Below are positions 8,461 to 16,836 of a stretch of 64,000 bases of DNA, piece after piece (positions within the stretch are counted from its first letter, which is position 1; each line of letters starts with the position of its first letter). The translations under genes were made by a program, and so were the position numbers. Source of the DNA: Rhizobium lentis (lineage in GTDB: Bacteria > Pseudomonadota > Alphaproteobacteria > Rhizobiales > Rhizobiaceae). The stretch spans positions 124,001-188,000 of the forward strand of contig NZ_CP071458.1 of assembly GCF_017352135.1 (NCBI RefSeq). The letters are read 5' to 3'. The notes under the pieces were generated by a model, which was not told the DNA's origin, made no database searches, and worked only from the letters and a program-made list of their open reading frames with translations.

Positions 8461-8879
8461 TGGCGCGCTACATGCTCGACACGAACATGTGTATCTACCT
8501 GATGAAAAACCAGCCGGAGCAGGTCGCTCGCCGCTTTGCCAGTTGCTATGTGGGGGACGTGGTGATGTCCGCCATCACCTTCGCGGAACTCGAGTACGGT
8601 GTTTCCGCATCCGATGATCCGGAACGAGAACTTGATAATCTCACCGCCCTGGCCGAGCTAATCACGGTAGAGCCGTTTGGGATCGCAGCAGCGCGTGCCT
8701 ACGGTCCGGTTCGAATGGCGACGAGAGACCGGAAGAAAGATCATCTCGACAAACTGATCGCATCGCATGCGATCGCTCTGGACACGGTATTGGTGACCAA
8801 CAACACGCGGGACTTCCTGGCGTATCCCGGACTGAAGCTCGAAAACTGGCTGGACGCGGAACGCAGAGAAACCAATTAA
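8460..8879 (+). CDS. vapC: VapC-type PIN-domain ribonuclease toxin
   Basis: 139 residues, a full-length PIN domain. Acidic metal-binding residues appear in order: YMLDTNMCIYLM (Asp near 7), ITFAELEYGV (Glu near 43), and KKDHLDKLIASHAIAL (Asp near 98 and 101), ending with VLVTNNTRDF. VapC proteins cut RNA, often tRNA or rRNA. The gene looks intact. Such modules stabilise plasmids by killing or stopping cells that lose them. Confidence 0.9.
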   Translation: MARYMLDTNMCIYLMKNQPEQVARRFASCYVGDVVMSAITFAELEYGVSASDDPERELDNLTALAELITVEPFGIAAARAYGPVRMATRDRKKDHLDKLIASHAIALDTVLVTNNTRDFLAYPGLKLENWLDAERRETN

Positions 8880-8952
8880 CCCGTCCCAGCGGCTATGCCG
8901 TGAGGGGCGGGCAGGAGGGGACCTTGCCGGCGCTCGTGCCGGTAAGAGGGCG

Positions 8953-9480
8953 ATGTTAGAGGTTAGTTTTCGCTCGATGAAAATAGGTTTCTGGAGACAG
9001 CCTCCAGTCGGAGCGCTTAATGCTGAAATCGATATCGCTGTGTCGTCAGCGATGGAAACGCTAGCAGATCAGGGCGCATCCATCATCCCATTTACACTTC
9101 CAATCGATGACGTCTTGGACTTGTTCGATCATCATTGGATGTGGCTTTAAACGGCGTGGACGTCGTTATCTCGCCCGCCGCCGCCCATCTCCCTTTTGCA
9201 ACGGCCATGAACGCTCCACCCGATACCGGAGTCAAGAGTTGGACTGAATGGACTGGCTTTAGCTACCCGCTAAATTTGACAGGGCAACCTGAATGTGTGG
9301 TCTCCTGCGGTTTTAGCGCCACGGGGCTACCTATCGGTATTCAGATTATTGGTGCACGAGGTGCGGACGGCCGGGTTCTATCTGTAGCGAAGGAAATCGA
9401 AAGTCTTATTGGCCGGTATTGCGAGAGTAATCACGATCTGCCTCGCGACGGCACCAGGCGGAATTGTAAGGGAACTAATT
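8953..9480 (+). pseudogene. Amidase-signature family remnant
   Basis: Two pieces in different frames: KIGFWRQPPVGALNAEIDIA to IIPFTLPIDDVLDLFDHHW (8980-9148), then GVDVVISPAAAHLPFA to YPLNLTGQPECVVSCGFSAT and GLPIGIQIIGARGADGRVL (9150-9400). These match the C-terminal half of amidase-signature enzymes. The catalytic Lys/Ser part is absent and there is a deletion plus frameshift, so it is inactive. Confidence 0.75.
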
Positions 9481-9514
9481 GCAGGCGTGTCGAAGTCCCG
9501 ATGGGTGATCTCCT

Positions 9515-11110
9515 TCAAGTTCCGTCAATTCGCCGAAGCATGTGTTCAACGTTAATTGCGTGGAAGATAAAGCCAAGCTCGCTAAGCGGAGAATCGTATC
9601 GGATGTCGTCTATTGTGGCGATCAGGCGGTCAGCATCGATCAGCCCCAGTTCATGCAGCAGGCAACGACGGGATAATTGACTAGTGATCTCGCTAGCACC
9701 GATAATCAGCGAGCCGGTCAGATAGTGTTCGAAGTTTTCTCTTATAGAAACGCCGAAAAACCGTTTGGGATATCCAAGCCGTTCCAACATCCGGCGATGC
9801 AGCGCCTTTTCGTGCCTCCAGGCAAAAGGCAAACTCCGATAAAATCGTACGGCTTCTGGCTGGGCGAATGGGCTAATTGGCCATATGCCATGGCTCGCAA
9901 ACAAAGGAGCACGCGCGGCGTGTGCCTCCAGTACCGAGATTGGCAGGATAGGGAAGGGTGCCCGATCGCAGCTTGCTGCATAGTCGGGCAATCGGTTTTT
10001 GAGCACCAGCGTCATGGCGGAGGGAAGGATCGCAGGAAGGAATGCATCGCTAATATTACGAGCGAATTGCTCGTGATTTTGCTCGAAAGCATGGGCCATT
10101 AGCAACTCATCACCGCCTGTACCAGTTGCGACCGCCCGCGGGGCTGAGGCAGTGGCGAGCGACTTCAATAGTTGATGGAGGGGCCGCTGCAGATCGGCAT
10201 TGTAGGGAGCGGGGACGTAGTCGCTACTCACTTCGAACCCACACGGAACCATTGGTATCGTGTCAACACGCAGCGTTTGGTCGCGAAAGCCAAAGTGCTC
10301 GATTGCTATTTCGCGCCGCGAAGTCTGTTGACTTCGAGCTGGCCCCTCGACCTCCAAGGCATAAGTTTGCAGGGCGTCAGGTTGCTGCCCCGCCAAAGTG
10401 GCGGCAACGACTGCCGAATCCAATCCTCCGCTGAATTCGCTAGCCGTGAGGGCCGGCGTGAGGGGCCAGCGACGCAGCAGGGTGTCGATCAAACGGCATG
10501 CTGCGGCTGCAACATCGGCCTCATCCACAAGCGGGGTCGGGATGAAGTACGGTGCCGGAGGGGGATATTTCGTCTCGACGGCTCCCGTCCTGCTGATGCA
10601 AAGTGACGCGCGCTCCGTCAGCATGAAAACACAGCGAAACATCGTGGTTGTTGCATAGGGGAGCGTCCCGACAAGACGCAGGCCAGTTCGGTCCGTGTCG
10701 ACGTCGGCGAGAGTCATGCCCGAATAAAAGTCCGCTATCGACCAGGAGAGATCAATGCGCTCACCGCTGACCTTCAGATAAAGTGGCGCAACACCTCCAT
10801 GTCCGGCGCTGAAGGTCACCGTGCCGGAATGGCGATTGATCGAAATTGTCTGATAGTCCAATGGCCATTGCCCAAAAGCACAGAAATCATGTGCTCGTTC
10901 TATCGGCCAATCCCTGAGTGCTACAACCTGCCCACCCGCTTCGGCGGAACGCTCGCGGCAGATCAGGATGATTTGATCAGTGGTGTCCCAACGGAAAGTT
11001 TCGAGTAAAGGATGGTCCAGGATCTTGATAGAGATGTTGGGGTATGACGACGGGATCAGCGGTTCATCCACGCACTCGAGATGACCTCGGTCAATCGTTC
11101 CCTTGAACAT
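9515..11110 (-). CDS. Asparagine-synthetase-like ATP-dependent ligase (lasso-cyclase type)
   Basis: 531 residues. The C-terminal synthetase domain has the ATP-pyrophosphatase loop SEFSGGLDSAVVAATL (near residue 215) and ATGTGGDELLMAHAFE (near 320). The N-terminal half has the glutamine-amidotransferase fold length but lacks the Cys2 nucleophile (it begins MFKG), so it should not use glutamine. That is the pattern of macrolactam-forming enzymes such as lasso-peptide cyclases and beta-lactam synthetase. A 52-codon gene lies directly upstream on the same strand. No leader peptidase or RRE gene is seen nearby. The substrate is unknown. Confidence 0.7.
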   Translation of the reverse strand: MFKGTIDRGHLECVDEPLIPSSYPNISIKILDHPLLETFRWDTTDQIILICRERSAEAGGQVVALRDWPIERAHDFCAFGQWPLDYQTISINRHSGTVTFSAGHGGVAPLYLKVSGERIDLSWSIADFYSGMTLADVDTDRTGLRLVGTLPYATTTMFRCVFMLTERASLCISRTGAVETKYPPPAPYFIPTPLVDEADVAAAACRLIDTLLRRWPLTPALTASEFSGGLDSAVVAATLAGQQPDALQTYALEVEGPARSQQTSRREIAIEHFGFRDQTLRVDTIPMVPCGFEVSSDYVPAPYNADLQRPLHQLLKSLATASAPRAVATGTGGDELLMAHAFEQNHEQFARNISDAFLPAILPSAMTLVLKNRLPDYAASCDRAPFPILPISVLEAHAARAPLFASHGIWPISPFAQPEAVRFYRSLPFAWRHEKALHRRMLERLGYPKRFFGVSIRENFEHYLTGSLIIGASEITSQLSRRCLLHELGLIDADRLIATIDDIRYDSPLSELGFIFHAINVEHMLRRIDGT

Positions 11111-11183
11111 GGGTGATCGCCTAGTTGATGAAAATCTAAAGGGGCAGTGACCGCCGCCTTGGCGACGGTCACACGGATGAGAC

Positions 11184-11342
11184 TTAGACGTCGAGTTTGT
11201 CCATGTCGCCCGGTTTTCCCCCCTTGATCATGGCAGCAATTTCTGTGGTCGAAGGGGTCGGTCCGACGCGCGGCGCCTTGGCAAACACGCTCAACTCGCC
11301 ACCGATGAGTTTAACGGGCTTGCGGGTAGTTATCGTTTCCAT
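11184..11342 (-). CDS. Putative precursor peptide, 52 residues
   Basis: Start ATG at 11342 with GGAG eight bases upstream; stop TAA at 11184. It begins METITTRKPVKLIGGELSV and ends KGGKPGDMDKLDV. It lies 73 bases upstream of the ligase on the same strand. A Gly-to-Glu spacing suited to an eight-residue lasso ring exists (GPTPSTTE, residues 27-34). The usual leader threonine at position -2 and the YxxPxL motif are missing, so the lasso reading is only a hypothesis. That it is a real small gene is better supported. Confidence 0.55.
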   Translation of the reverse strand: METITTRKPVKLIGGELSVFAKAPRVGPTPSTTEIAAMIKGGKPGDMDKLDV

Positions 11343-11664
11343 GTTATGATTCTCCGTTGGTTGCTTTCCTCGCCGTTCCCTTAAAGGGGTGCCAATGACG
11401 CGAGTGACTGAGTTACACTGACTGTCCCATACCGTTCTAGGGTGGCATAGGCTGCGGAATCATTAGGCTACAATCGATCCGGGCGGCTACGTGACTGGCT
11501 CTCTGACCTAAGCATTGATTGCGATGTAGCACCGCTTGTGCAAAAGAATTCCAGGCGGTGACTTGTGTGCGCTTATGAGCCGGACTGGCGGCGAATTGGT
11601 GACCAAAACTTCCTGAGCCGTAAGGTTCAAACATCGAGCGGAATTTCCTATGCTAGTTAGTTGC
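11343..11664. other. Gene-free gap upstream of the precursor gene
   Basis: No convincing coding frame. It presumably carries the promoter of the minus-strand peptide/ligase pair. A loose inverted repeat ccatacc...ggcatagg near 11427-11451 is the only structure noted. No copy of the TACTCATTT half-site found beside rhiI and rhiA was seen here. Confidence 0.4.
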
Positions 11665-12219
11665 CTACAACGTCTGGGGGGCGGACGAGGGGATGACTTC
11701 GAGTGGCACGACTAACTCGTTTTCGAAAATGCTAGGCTCTGAGAGGATGTGTGTTTGCCACCCGTTGGCGCGCAAGGTGTTTATCAGCTTTGGGTGCGTC
11801 TCGCCGATAAGCGAGGTGATGCCAGCAACGCGGCAAAACTCCATCAACCCGATCATCAAAACACGCGATACTGGAACCCCGTCAATCTTTTCATCACCGC
11901 TTGCAACCGCCCACCGCGTCCATTCGAAAACGTCGTGCGACCTTGGCCACTTTTGGCCCCGCATGATTTGCGGGTAGACGGTTGAAAGAAGATGTGGCTG
12001 CACCGTAGGAAGGAGCCGAGAATACCCGATCACCGTATCGTTCTTGAGAACGCTAAAATGAATAGCGCAATCGTGATCAAACTGATCTATTTCCCGTCTG
12101 TCACTCTTGCGTAATGCCTGCCACCCACGTCGCTCCACAAATTGCTGGTGTCGAAATCGCCAGATTTTCTCCATGATTACGGCGTTAGCCCGAGAGTCCC
12201 CAATGCAAATCTTCATCAT
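11665..12219 (-). CDS. rhiI: Acyl-homoserine-lactone synthase, RhiI-like
   Basis: 184 residues from ATG 12219. The LuxI-family signature is complete: WRFRHQQFVERRGW (Arg/Phe residues near 20-33), DQFDHDCAIHFSVL, GYSRLLPTVQPHLLS, and VFEWTRWAVA (near 98-108). It makes an N-acyl-homoserine lactone from SAM and acyl-ACP. Its start lies close to a perfect lux-box-like palindrome. The gene diverges from rhiA, and a rhiR-type regulator lies 3' of rhiC, so it is the signal synthase of a rhi system. The longer in-frame start at 12267 would overlap the palindrome and is less likely. Confidence 0.85.
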   Translation of the reverse strand: MMKICIGDSRANAVIMEKIWRFRHQQFVERRGWQALRKSDRREIDQFDHDCAIHFSVLKNDTVIGYSRLLPTVQPHLLSTVYPQIMRGQKWPRSHDVFEWTRWAVASGDEKIDGVPVSRVLMIGLMEFCRVAGITSLIGETHPKLINTLRANGWQTHILSEPSIFENELVVPLEVIPSSAPQTL

Positions 12220-12266
12220 CGTTTCTGACCCCCGGGGATCACTATGCGCGATCTTTCTGTCCTTCA

Positions 12267-12288
12267 AAATGAGTAGAAATACTCATTT
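12267..12288 (-). promoter_or_regulatory. Lux-box-like palindrome at rhiI
   Basis: AAATGAGTA-GAAA-TACTCATTT has nine-base arms that are perfect reverse complements. It ends 48 bases upstream of the rhiI start. The right arm TACTCATTT recurs exactly in front of rhiA (12639-12647). Binding by the RhiR-type regulator is inferred from position and from the shared half-site. Confidence 0.7.
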
Positions 12289-12785
12289 CTGAGTTAGGTC
12301 GCGGATGTTTAACGTCGTTCGTCGCGCTACCATGGTTTTAAATCAAACAATCTCGCGCGGCATGGGAAATGGCGGCAACGGAAAGATCGGCCAACGGGTT
12401 TAGAATGCCAATATCTCGTGCCGCTAGAGTGAATTTGCAGAGCATCGGTGTGCTCAAAGACCCCTAAAGGCTCGATCGAGCCGGCTCTCAGGCCGCTTTT
12501 CGTTTGATGTGATTGCGTTAGAAACCCATCTCGGCCGGTGCTTATCTGCTACCGACCAAATAGGCTTCGACCGCTCTTACCGTCCCGGGTCTCGGGGGCA
12601 TGACTATGGGTTAATGGTAGTCTGTCAGGGAGTATATCTACTCATTTACGTCACCCAGAAATACTTATAGCTGAATTGGTGTCTCCAATAACACTCGCCT
12701 CAGTTGGAGCTGGGCAAAGAAGCGGTCCAAACGATTGGATCAGTCCTGGCGTGAAGACAGAAAATCAGCGGAAAGGGAGAATCAA
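12289..12785. other. rhiI-rhiA intergenic control region
   Basis: About 500 bases with no supported gene. It separates divergent rhiI and rhiA and holds the rhiA lux box at 12626-12647. A GC-rich stretch near 12468-12500 (ggctcgatcgagcc) can form a hairpin. Otherwise nothing was recognised. Confidence 0.5.
12626..12647 (+). promoter_or_regulatory. Lux-box-like palindrome at rhiA
   Basis: CAGGGAGTA-TATC-TACTCATTT has the same 9-4-9 layout as the rhiI box. The right half-site is identical and the left matches at six of nine positions. It lies about 140 bases upstream of the rhiA start. It is likely the site where the quorum-sensing regulator activates rhiABC. Confidence 0.65.
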
Positions 12786-13481
12786 ATGTCCTTGCATGTC
12801 AGCTACGTAGACAAGGAAATGACGGATCATGCCCGTGCATCACAGCCGGGAAGCGCGGCGCTTGCCCAAGGAACGCAATATTCGTTGCTGTTGAAGAACC
12901 GATCGGCGCAACCTTGGACCTTCTATGTCTATCAAAAGATGCCTCAACCTGTTGCCAATGTCTTCTCTTTGGCATGGTTCTGCTCTCCGTATAAAATTCG
13001 GGTTGGCAATCAAATCAAATTCAGTTGGGAGCTCGCCTATAATTTCGTCTGGAGCGACACGGGACAACTGATTCCTGGCGTGGACTTTCTTTCCTCCGGG
13101 GTGGAGGACTGCAGCCCCAGCGGGAGAAACACCACTACTTTTTCATTAAGTGATGGACCTGGCCTGACCGCGCCGATCAAGGGTGATCCTGCAGGATCAC
13201 TGGTCATTAACGATGCTGCCAATGTGCCAAACAACCGGTTCTCCGTGGGCATCGGCATGTCCGGAACGGGAACTTATGTTGCACAAGCGGGCACCAATCT
13301 GCTCCACACGTTCACGCCGACTCCGAGCTATTGGATTGCGGCGGGAACAAATGTGAATATCGGCTCGGTGCTCAGTATCGACACGATCACCCAGACCAGG
13401 GAAGCCAAGTTTCCCTCTGCCGTCTTCAATCTCGTAGGCGTGCTCCAAGAGGACAATACCTGGGATATCAACCCGGCTTGA
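12786..13481 (+). CDS. rhiA: Rhizosphere-expressed protein RhiA
   Basis: 231 residues from ATG 12786 (ribosome site ggaaagggag). It matches the RhiA pattern as I know it: MSLHVSYVDKEM at the start, NVFSLAWF near 60, FSWELAYNFVWSDTGQLIPG, VGIGMSGTGTYVAQA near 160-175, and a C-terminal LQEDNTWDI. RhiA is an abundant protein made in the legume rhizosphere by R. leguminosarum. Its biochemical function is unknown. There is no signal peptide. It is the first gene of a rhiABC operon and is followed at once by a strong hairpin. Confidence 0.85.
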   Translation: MSLHVSYVDKEMTDHARASQPGSAALAQGTQYSLLLKNRSAQPWTFYVYQKMPQPVANVFSLAWFCSPYKIRVGNQIKFSWELAYNFVWSDTGQLIPGVDFLSSGVEDCSPSGRNTTTFSLSDGPGLTAPIKGDPAGSLVINDAANVPNNRFSVGIGMSGTGTYVAQAGTNLLHTFTPTPSYWIAAGTNVNIGSVLSIDTITQTREAKFPSAVFNLVGVLQEDNTWDINPA

Positions 13482-13496
13482 TGGCAAGGTGAATAG

Positions 13497-13530
13497 GCAT
13501 CAGCTCCGCCCGTCAGGGCGGAGCTGATGC
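13497..13530 (+). terminator. Strong hairpin between rhiA and rhiB
   Basis: A perfect 15-base-pair stem, GCATCAGCTCCGCCC (13497-13511) with GGGCGGAGCTGATGC (13516-13530), closed by a four-base loop. There is no T-run after it, so it is more likely an mRNA stabiliser or partial terminator than a full stop. That would let rhiA be expressed far above rhiB and rhiC. Confidence 0.8.
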
Positions 13531-13602
13531 TTGGGAGTACCTGTTGTTGCTGATAATTGGCATTCCTTCCCTCACGCATCAATCTTGACCGAGGAACCAA
13601 AG

Positions 13603-14190
13603 ATGTTTGCAGGGCCTCCAATCGGTGCGGTCTGTCCCTTTGCGGGGCAAGTTGCCCCCTTCTCGAGCTCGGTCAATACAATCTGGAGCAACACACCATG
13701 CGCAAGCTCTGGCGTGGCTGCGGGTACAAATGCGGAAGCTCCTATCAGCTACGTCGAAGCCCAGGGATGGATGCTTTGCGATGGACGCTATCTCAGGGCA
13801 ACCGCCTATCCAGAACTCTACGCCGTTCTCGGCGGACTCTATGGAGAGCGGAATTCTACGGCCGATCTGGAATTTCGGATTCCAGACTACCGTGGGTTGT
13901 TCCTGCGTGGTTTCGATGCCGGTGCCGGTATGGACCCTGACGCGAAACGACGGCTGGATCCAACCGGCAATAATGTTGCGAATGTTGTTGGGTCCCTCCA
14001 ATGCGATGCTATGCAAGTTCATGCGCATCCCTATGAGATAACGACGCCGGCGGGAATTTCGCAACAGGGCAGTGCCGCCGGAACTTCCATTTCAAGCAAA
14101 TCGACAGGCTCACCGGAAAATCCGGCACGCACAGCTCTTGAGACGCGTCCCAAGAACGTGGCCGTGAACTACCTGATCAAGTTTCGGTAA
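13603..14190 (+). CDS. rhiB: RhiB-like protein with phage tail-collar domain
   Basis: 195 residues from ATG 13603 (ribosome site gaggaac). It has a tail-collar/microcystin-dependent-protein type fold: PPIGAVCPFAGQVAPF at the start, then GWMLCDGRYLRATAYPELYA near 60-80, EFRIPDYRGLFLRGFD near 100, and the C-terminal KNVAVNYLIKFR. Such domains are shared with phage tail fibres. RhiB function is unknown. It lies in the rhiABC order behind the rhiA hairpin. Confidence 0.8.
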   Translation: MFAGPPIGAVCPFAGQVAPFSSSVNTIWSNTPCASSGVAAGTNAEAPISYVEAQGWMLCDGRYLRATAYPELYAVLGGLYGERNSTADLEFRIPDYRGLFLRGFDAGAGMDPDAKRRLDPTGNNVANVVGSLQCDAMQVHAHPYEITTPAGISQQGSAAGTSISSKSTGSPENPARTALETRPKNVAVNYLIKFR

Positions 14191-14278
14191 CTTGAAAGGG
14201 TCGCAGATCCTTTCATTCGATTCGGAGACATCGGTCCGGAAGTGACATCTTGCCGGCCGGCAAAAGAGGAGAAGCTTA

Positions 14279-14728
14279 ATGACTGCTACTTTGAGAGCTT
14301 TCGGATACCTAGCTGCTGTCGCCCTGACCGTCACCTTCGCGCAGGGAGCCGCGGCTGAGGAGCACCAAAAAGGCAAGGTCGCGGCGAAGCCCGTAGAAAC
14401 TGGCGTTGTGATCCGCGGCGTCACGCTTGCCGGCCCGGTTGGAAATCCGGGTACGTCAACCGGGAAAACATGCGACTTCAGCGGTGAGCCCGTGGATCCA
14501 TCCGGACGTTTGGAGGGGGCAAGCGTCAACTGCAGACCAAATGGTAACCTGGCGAATACATTGCCAGGGCTACCCGCACGCTTTAACGCGTATTGCATGA
14601 TAAATGCTCCGGTCAAAAGTGCGCGGCTAATCCAAGCTGCCCGACCAGAAAATGCCAGCCACTGCGATCTGTCGGGGATCACCCCAAAAGACGCGACTGG
14701 TCAATTCGGGGGGGCCGTCTGGCGGTAG
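14279..14728 (+). CDS. rhiC: RhiC-like exported protein
   Basis: 149 residues with a clear signal peptide: short N-terminus, hydrophobic LAAVALTVTFAQG, and a likely cut after GAAA near residue 22. The ribosome site gaggag is well placed. The mature part holds several Cys residues (CDFSGEP, VNCRP, NAYCMI, HCDLSG), consistent with disulfides in the periplasm. By order it is the third rhi operon gene. Function unknown. Confidence 0.75.
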   Translation: MTATLRAFGYLAAVALTVTFAQGAAAEEHQKGKVAAKPVETGVVIRGVTLAGPVGNPGTSTGKTCDFSGEPVDPSGRLEGASVNCRPNGNLANTLPGLPARFNAYCMINAPVKSARLIQAARPENASHCDLSGITPKDATGQFGGAVWR

Positions 14729-14945
14729 GTGGTCATTGGACGACTTCTGAGGAAACAAATTCAAAACACGTCCTCGCAGCCACCCAATGGATCCTGTCTG
14801 CTCGACCTACCGAAAACTGTGTTGCGCCTGTCTATCAATTCAGGCGCAAATTTAGCTCTGCATTTCAACGGGCTACCATCAGATCATGATGGCTGTCGTG
14901 ATCCAATAGGCCCAATCTTTGAAGTGCCCGAAAACTCCACATGTT

Positions 14946-15689
14946 TCAGCGAATAATTCTGAGACGAAAGCTTTCGGCAATCATTTGAGGTGTATTAACC
15001 ACATTGAGCTTTCGCTGGATGTTCAAAATGACATTTTGAATGGTTCGATGGGATCGTCCGAGAATCGTTGCGATCTCTATTGCTGTTTTGCCTGCGGCAC
15101 ACCAATGGATGATTTCGCGCTCTCGCGTTGTGGTCATGGGTAAGGCCATAACTTTTCGACTGGCATCATTCCCAATTTGGGCGCGGAGCAAGCTGTGCGC
15201 GTAAGCCGCCATCACATAGAGCGCGCTTCGGTCGCAGGTTGAGAGCTCCACCTTTTCCGCTCCAAAACTGACAATCGATTGAAACCCGCCGGCAGTGTGT
15301 AAAGGAACGCTAAAGCCGTCAATCAACTTGAATTCGCGTGCCTCATTCATGACACGACGGCTCTGCCGAGCGAGTTTTTGATCTCGCAGAGCTTCCGACC
15401 AAACAAATGCGTGATCACATGTCTTGCTAAGCTGCACTATGGGGTCGGCGTGGACATAGTTGTTTTCACGATAGCGATCAAACCACCCGGCGGACCAATT
15501 GCTAAAAACGAAATAGGGATCAATTCGCTCCGGAGGCGAGGGGATGCCGGATATCGCGAAATAGCTAAACCCGAAATATTGTGAAATTTTTCCAAGTAAG
15601 AGCAACACATCGTCTTTGCTCTTTGCACTGGCTGACTCTGACAGGAAATCGAACACCAGATTCGAGACCGCTGAGGATTCTTCCTTCAC
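14946..15689 (-). CDS. rhiR: LuxR-family quorum-sensing regulator, RhiR-like
   Basis: 247 residues with a GTG start (15689) after GGGAGGTTG. The N-terminal autoinducer-binding domain includes [20 protein letters not shown] near 70-90 and the [18 protein letters not shown] block. The C-terminal LuxR helix-turn-helix is [20 protein letters not shown] with [20 protein letters not shown] (about 190-230). It should bind the lactone made by RhiI and activate rhiABC and rhiI through the lux boxes. It is convergent with rhiC. Confidence 0.85.
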   Translation of the reverse strand: MKEESSAVSNLVFDFLSESASAKSKDDVLLLLGKISQYFGFSYFAISGIPSPPERIDPYFVFSNWSAGWFDRYRENNYVHADPIVQLSKTCDHAFVWSEALRDQKLARQSRRVMNEAREFKLIDGFSVPLHTAGGFQSIVSFGAEKVELSTCDRSALYVMAAYAHSLLRAQIGNDASRKVMALPMTTTREREIIHWCAAGKTAIEIATILGRSHRTIQNVILNIQRKLNVVNTPQMIAESFRLRIIR

Positions 15690-16019
15690 GACAACCTCCC
15701 GGTTCGGCGCAAGATTAACGTCGTCACATCTAAGCAGTGAGTGCCCAGTTCCGTGGGCGGCTAAACTCTGAAAACCATATTAGATACCCTTGATACATAC
15801 AACCAAAAAGCGCATCTTCCAGGCGGGATCGTCGTCGGCAAACCGTTTGGCGCCGCTCGTCTGAAAAACAATTCGAGCCGTCAATTTAACCGAGTGCATC
15901 AGCCCGATCGCTATAGCTTGGCATCCACTCGGAACCGTACGGCAGACGACTGACAACTTCGCAGCGGGGCATGTCGCAAATTTCGGCGCTTAACGGTATG
16001 TTGACCATGGGAAGAGAGA
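15690..16019. other. Gap upstream of rhiR
   Basis: Presumed rhiR promoter region. No supported gene or repeat; several stop codons in every frame. Confidence 0.4.
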
Positions 16020-16202
16020 TTGCCGCTCCGAAAGTTGTGGAGCGAGCCGACGATTCTGAATGCTATTGCCGAAAAGCTGAAGCGGCAATCGATCGATGAT
16101 TTCAAGGGCCGGCATTTCGAGGCATGGCCGATCGTGCGGGCGGTTGCCTGGTATTTGGGTTTGCTCAAGGCTTCAGACGAGTTCGTCAGAAGCGAAAGTT
16201 AA
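16020..16202 (+). pseudogene. IS6-family transposase fragment
   Basis: The stretch SIDDFKGRHFEAWPIVRAVA followed by WYLGL resembles the N-terminus of IS6/IS26-type transposases, which carry FKGRHFE and AVRWY motifs. Only about 40 codons remain and no DDE residues are present. It is a remnant, overlapping the end of the outer-membrane protein gene on the other strand. Confidence 0.45.
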
Positions 16203-16836
16203 GGCCCGCCTTAATTACATTATCGTTGAGGTCGGACTTCGAGCTGGTGCCTCCGCTCGGGGTCGGGACAGCGTTGTTAATGACGTAGTTGTACTCGATC
16301 TTTGCCGACACGCCGCCCGAAAACGCGTGCTCGACGCCGCCACCGCAGAGGTAGCCCTGTTTCCAGCTATCCGGTCCGGATTTCCATTTGTCCGATCCGG
16401 ATACGAGGCGGCGGCCCTCGAACTCGGTCGTTGTGACGCCCGCGGTGCCGTAGACGAAAGTGCGATCAAAGCCCAGGCCAGCCTTCGCTTTCGCGGCACC
16501 ACGGAAGCGGCTTTCCACCCTCCCGCCGGGCACACGCACTTCGTTGTTCATGTAAGAGCCTTCCAGTTCTGCGCCGAAAACGCCCGGTCCGGCCTGGAAA
16601 TTGTAACCTACCTGAGCGCCCACCGCTGGGGCGCGATCATTGTTGAACGGGTTGAATTTGGAGGCCGCGACACCTCCGTGAAGACCGGCGTAAGCCCCGA
16701 CCCACGAGAAGGTTCCCGGTGCGTCATAAGAGGGGGCGCTCGGAACGCTGTGGTCAGCTAGATCGGCCGCCGACGCGCCGCATGCCATTAGGGTCGAGAC
16801 GCCTACGAATAAGATTTTTCTTTTAATTAGCGACAT
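16186..16836 (-). CDS. Outer-membrane beta-barrel protein (Omp25/31-like)
   Basis: 216 residues from ATG 16836. The signal peptide runs KRKILFVGVSTLMACGASAA with a cut near residue 25. The mature barrel has the alternating pattern of the small rhizobial/Brucella porin-like family: SWVGAYAGLHGGVAAS, VGAQVGYNFQ, FGAELEGSYM, and the terminal strand VIKAGLNFRF ending in Phe. These proteins sit in the outer membrane. No operon partner is apparent. Confidence 0.8.
   Translation of the reverse strand: MSLIKRKILFVGVSTLMACGASAADLADHSVPSAPSYDAPGTFSWVGAYAGLHGGVAASKFNPFNNDRAPAVGAQVGYNFQAGPGVFGAELEGSYMNNEVRVPGGRVESRFRGAAKAKAGLGFDRTFVYGTAGVTTTEFEGRRLVSGSDKWKSGPDSWKQGYLCGGGVEHAFSGGVSAKIEYNYVINNAVPTPSGGTSSKSDLNDNVIKAGLNFRF

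Noticed and set aside
11184..11342. Firm assignment as a lasso-peptide precursor
   Set aside because: The ring spacing fits but the leader Thr, the YxxPxL motif and the processing genes are missing, so it is kept only as a candidate precursor.
12330..12362. nod-box-like words (atcaaacaatctcgcgcggc) upstream of rhiA
   Set aside because: Only part of the right half resembles a nod box; the ATCCAT/GATG half is missing and the lux box explains regulation better.
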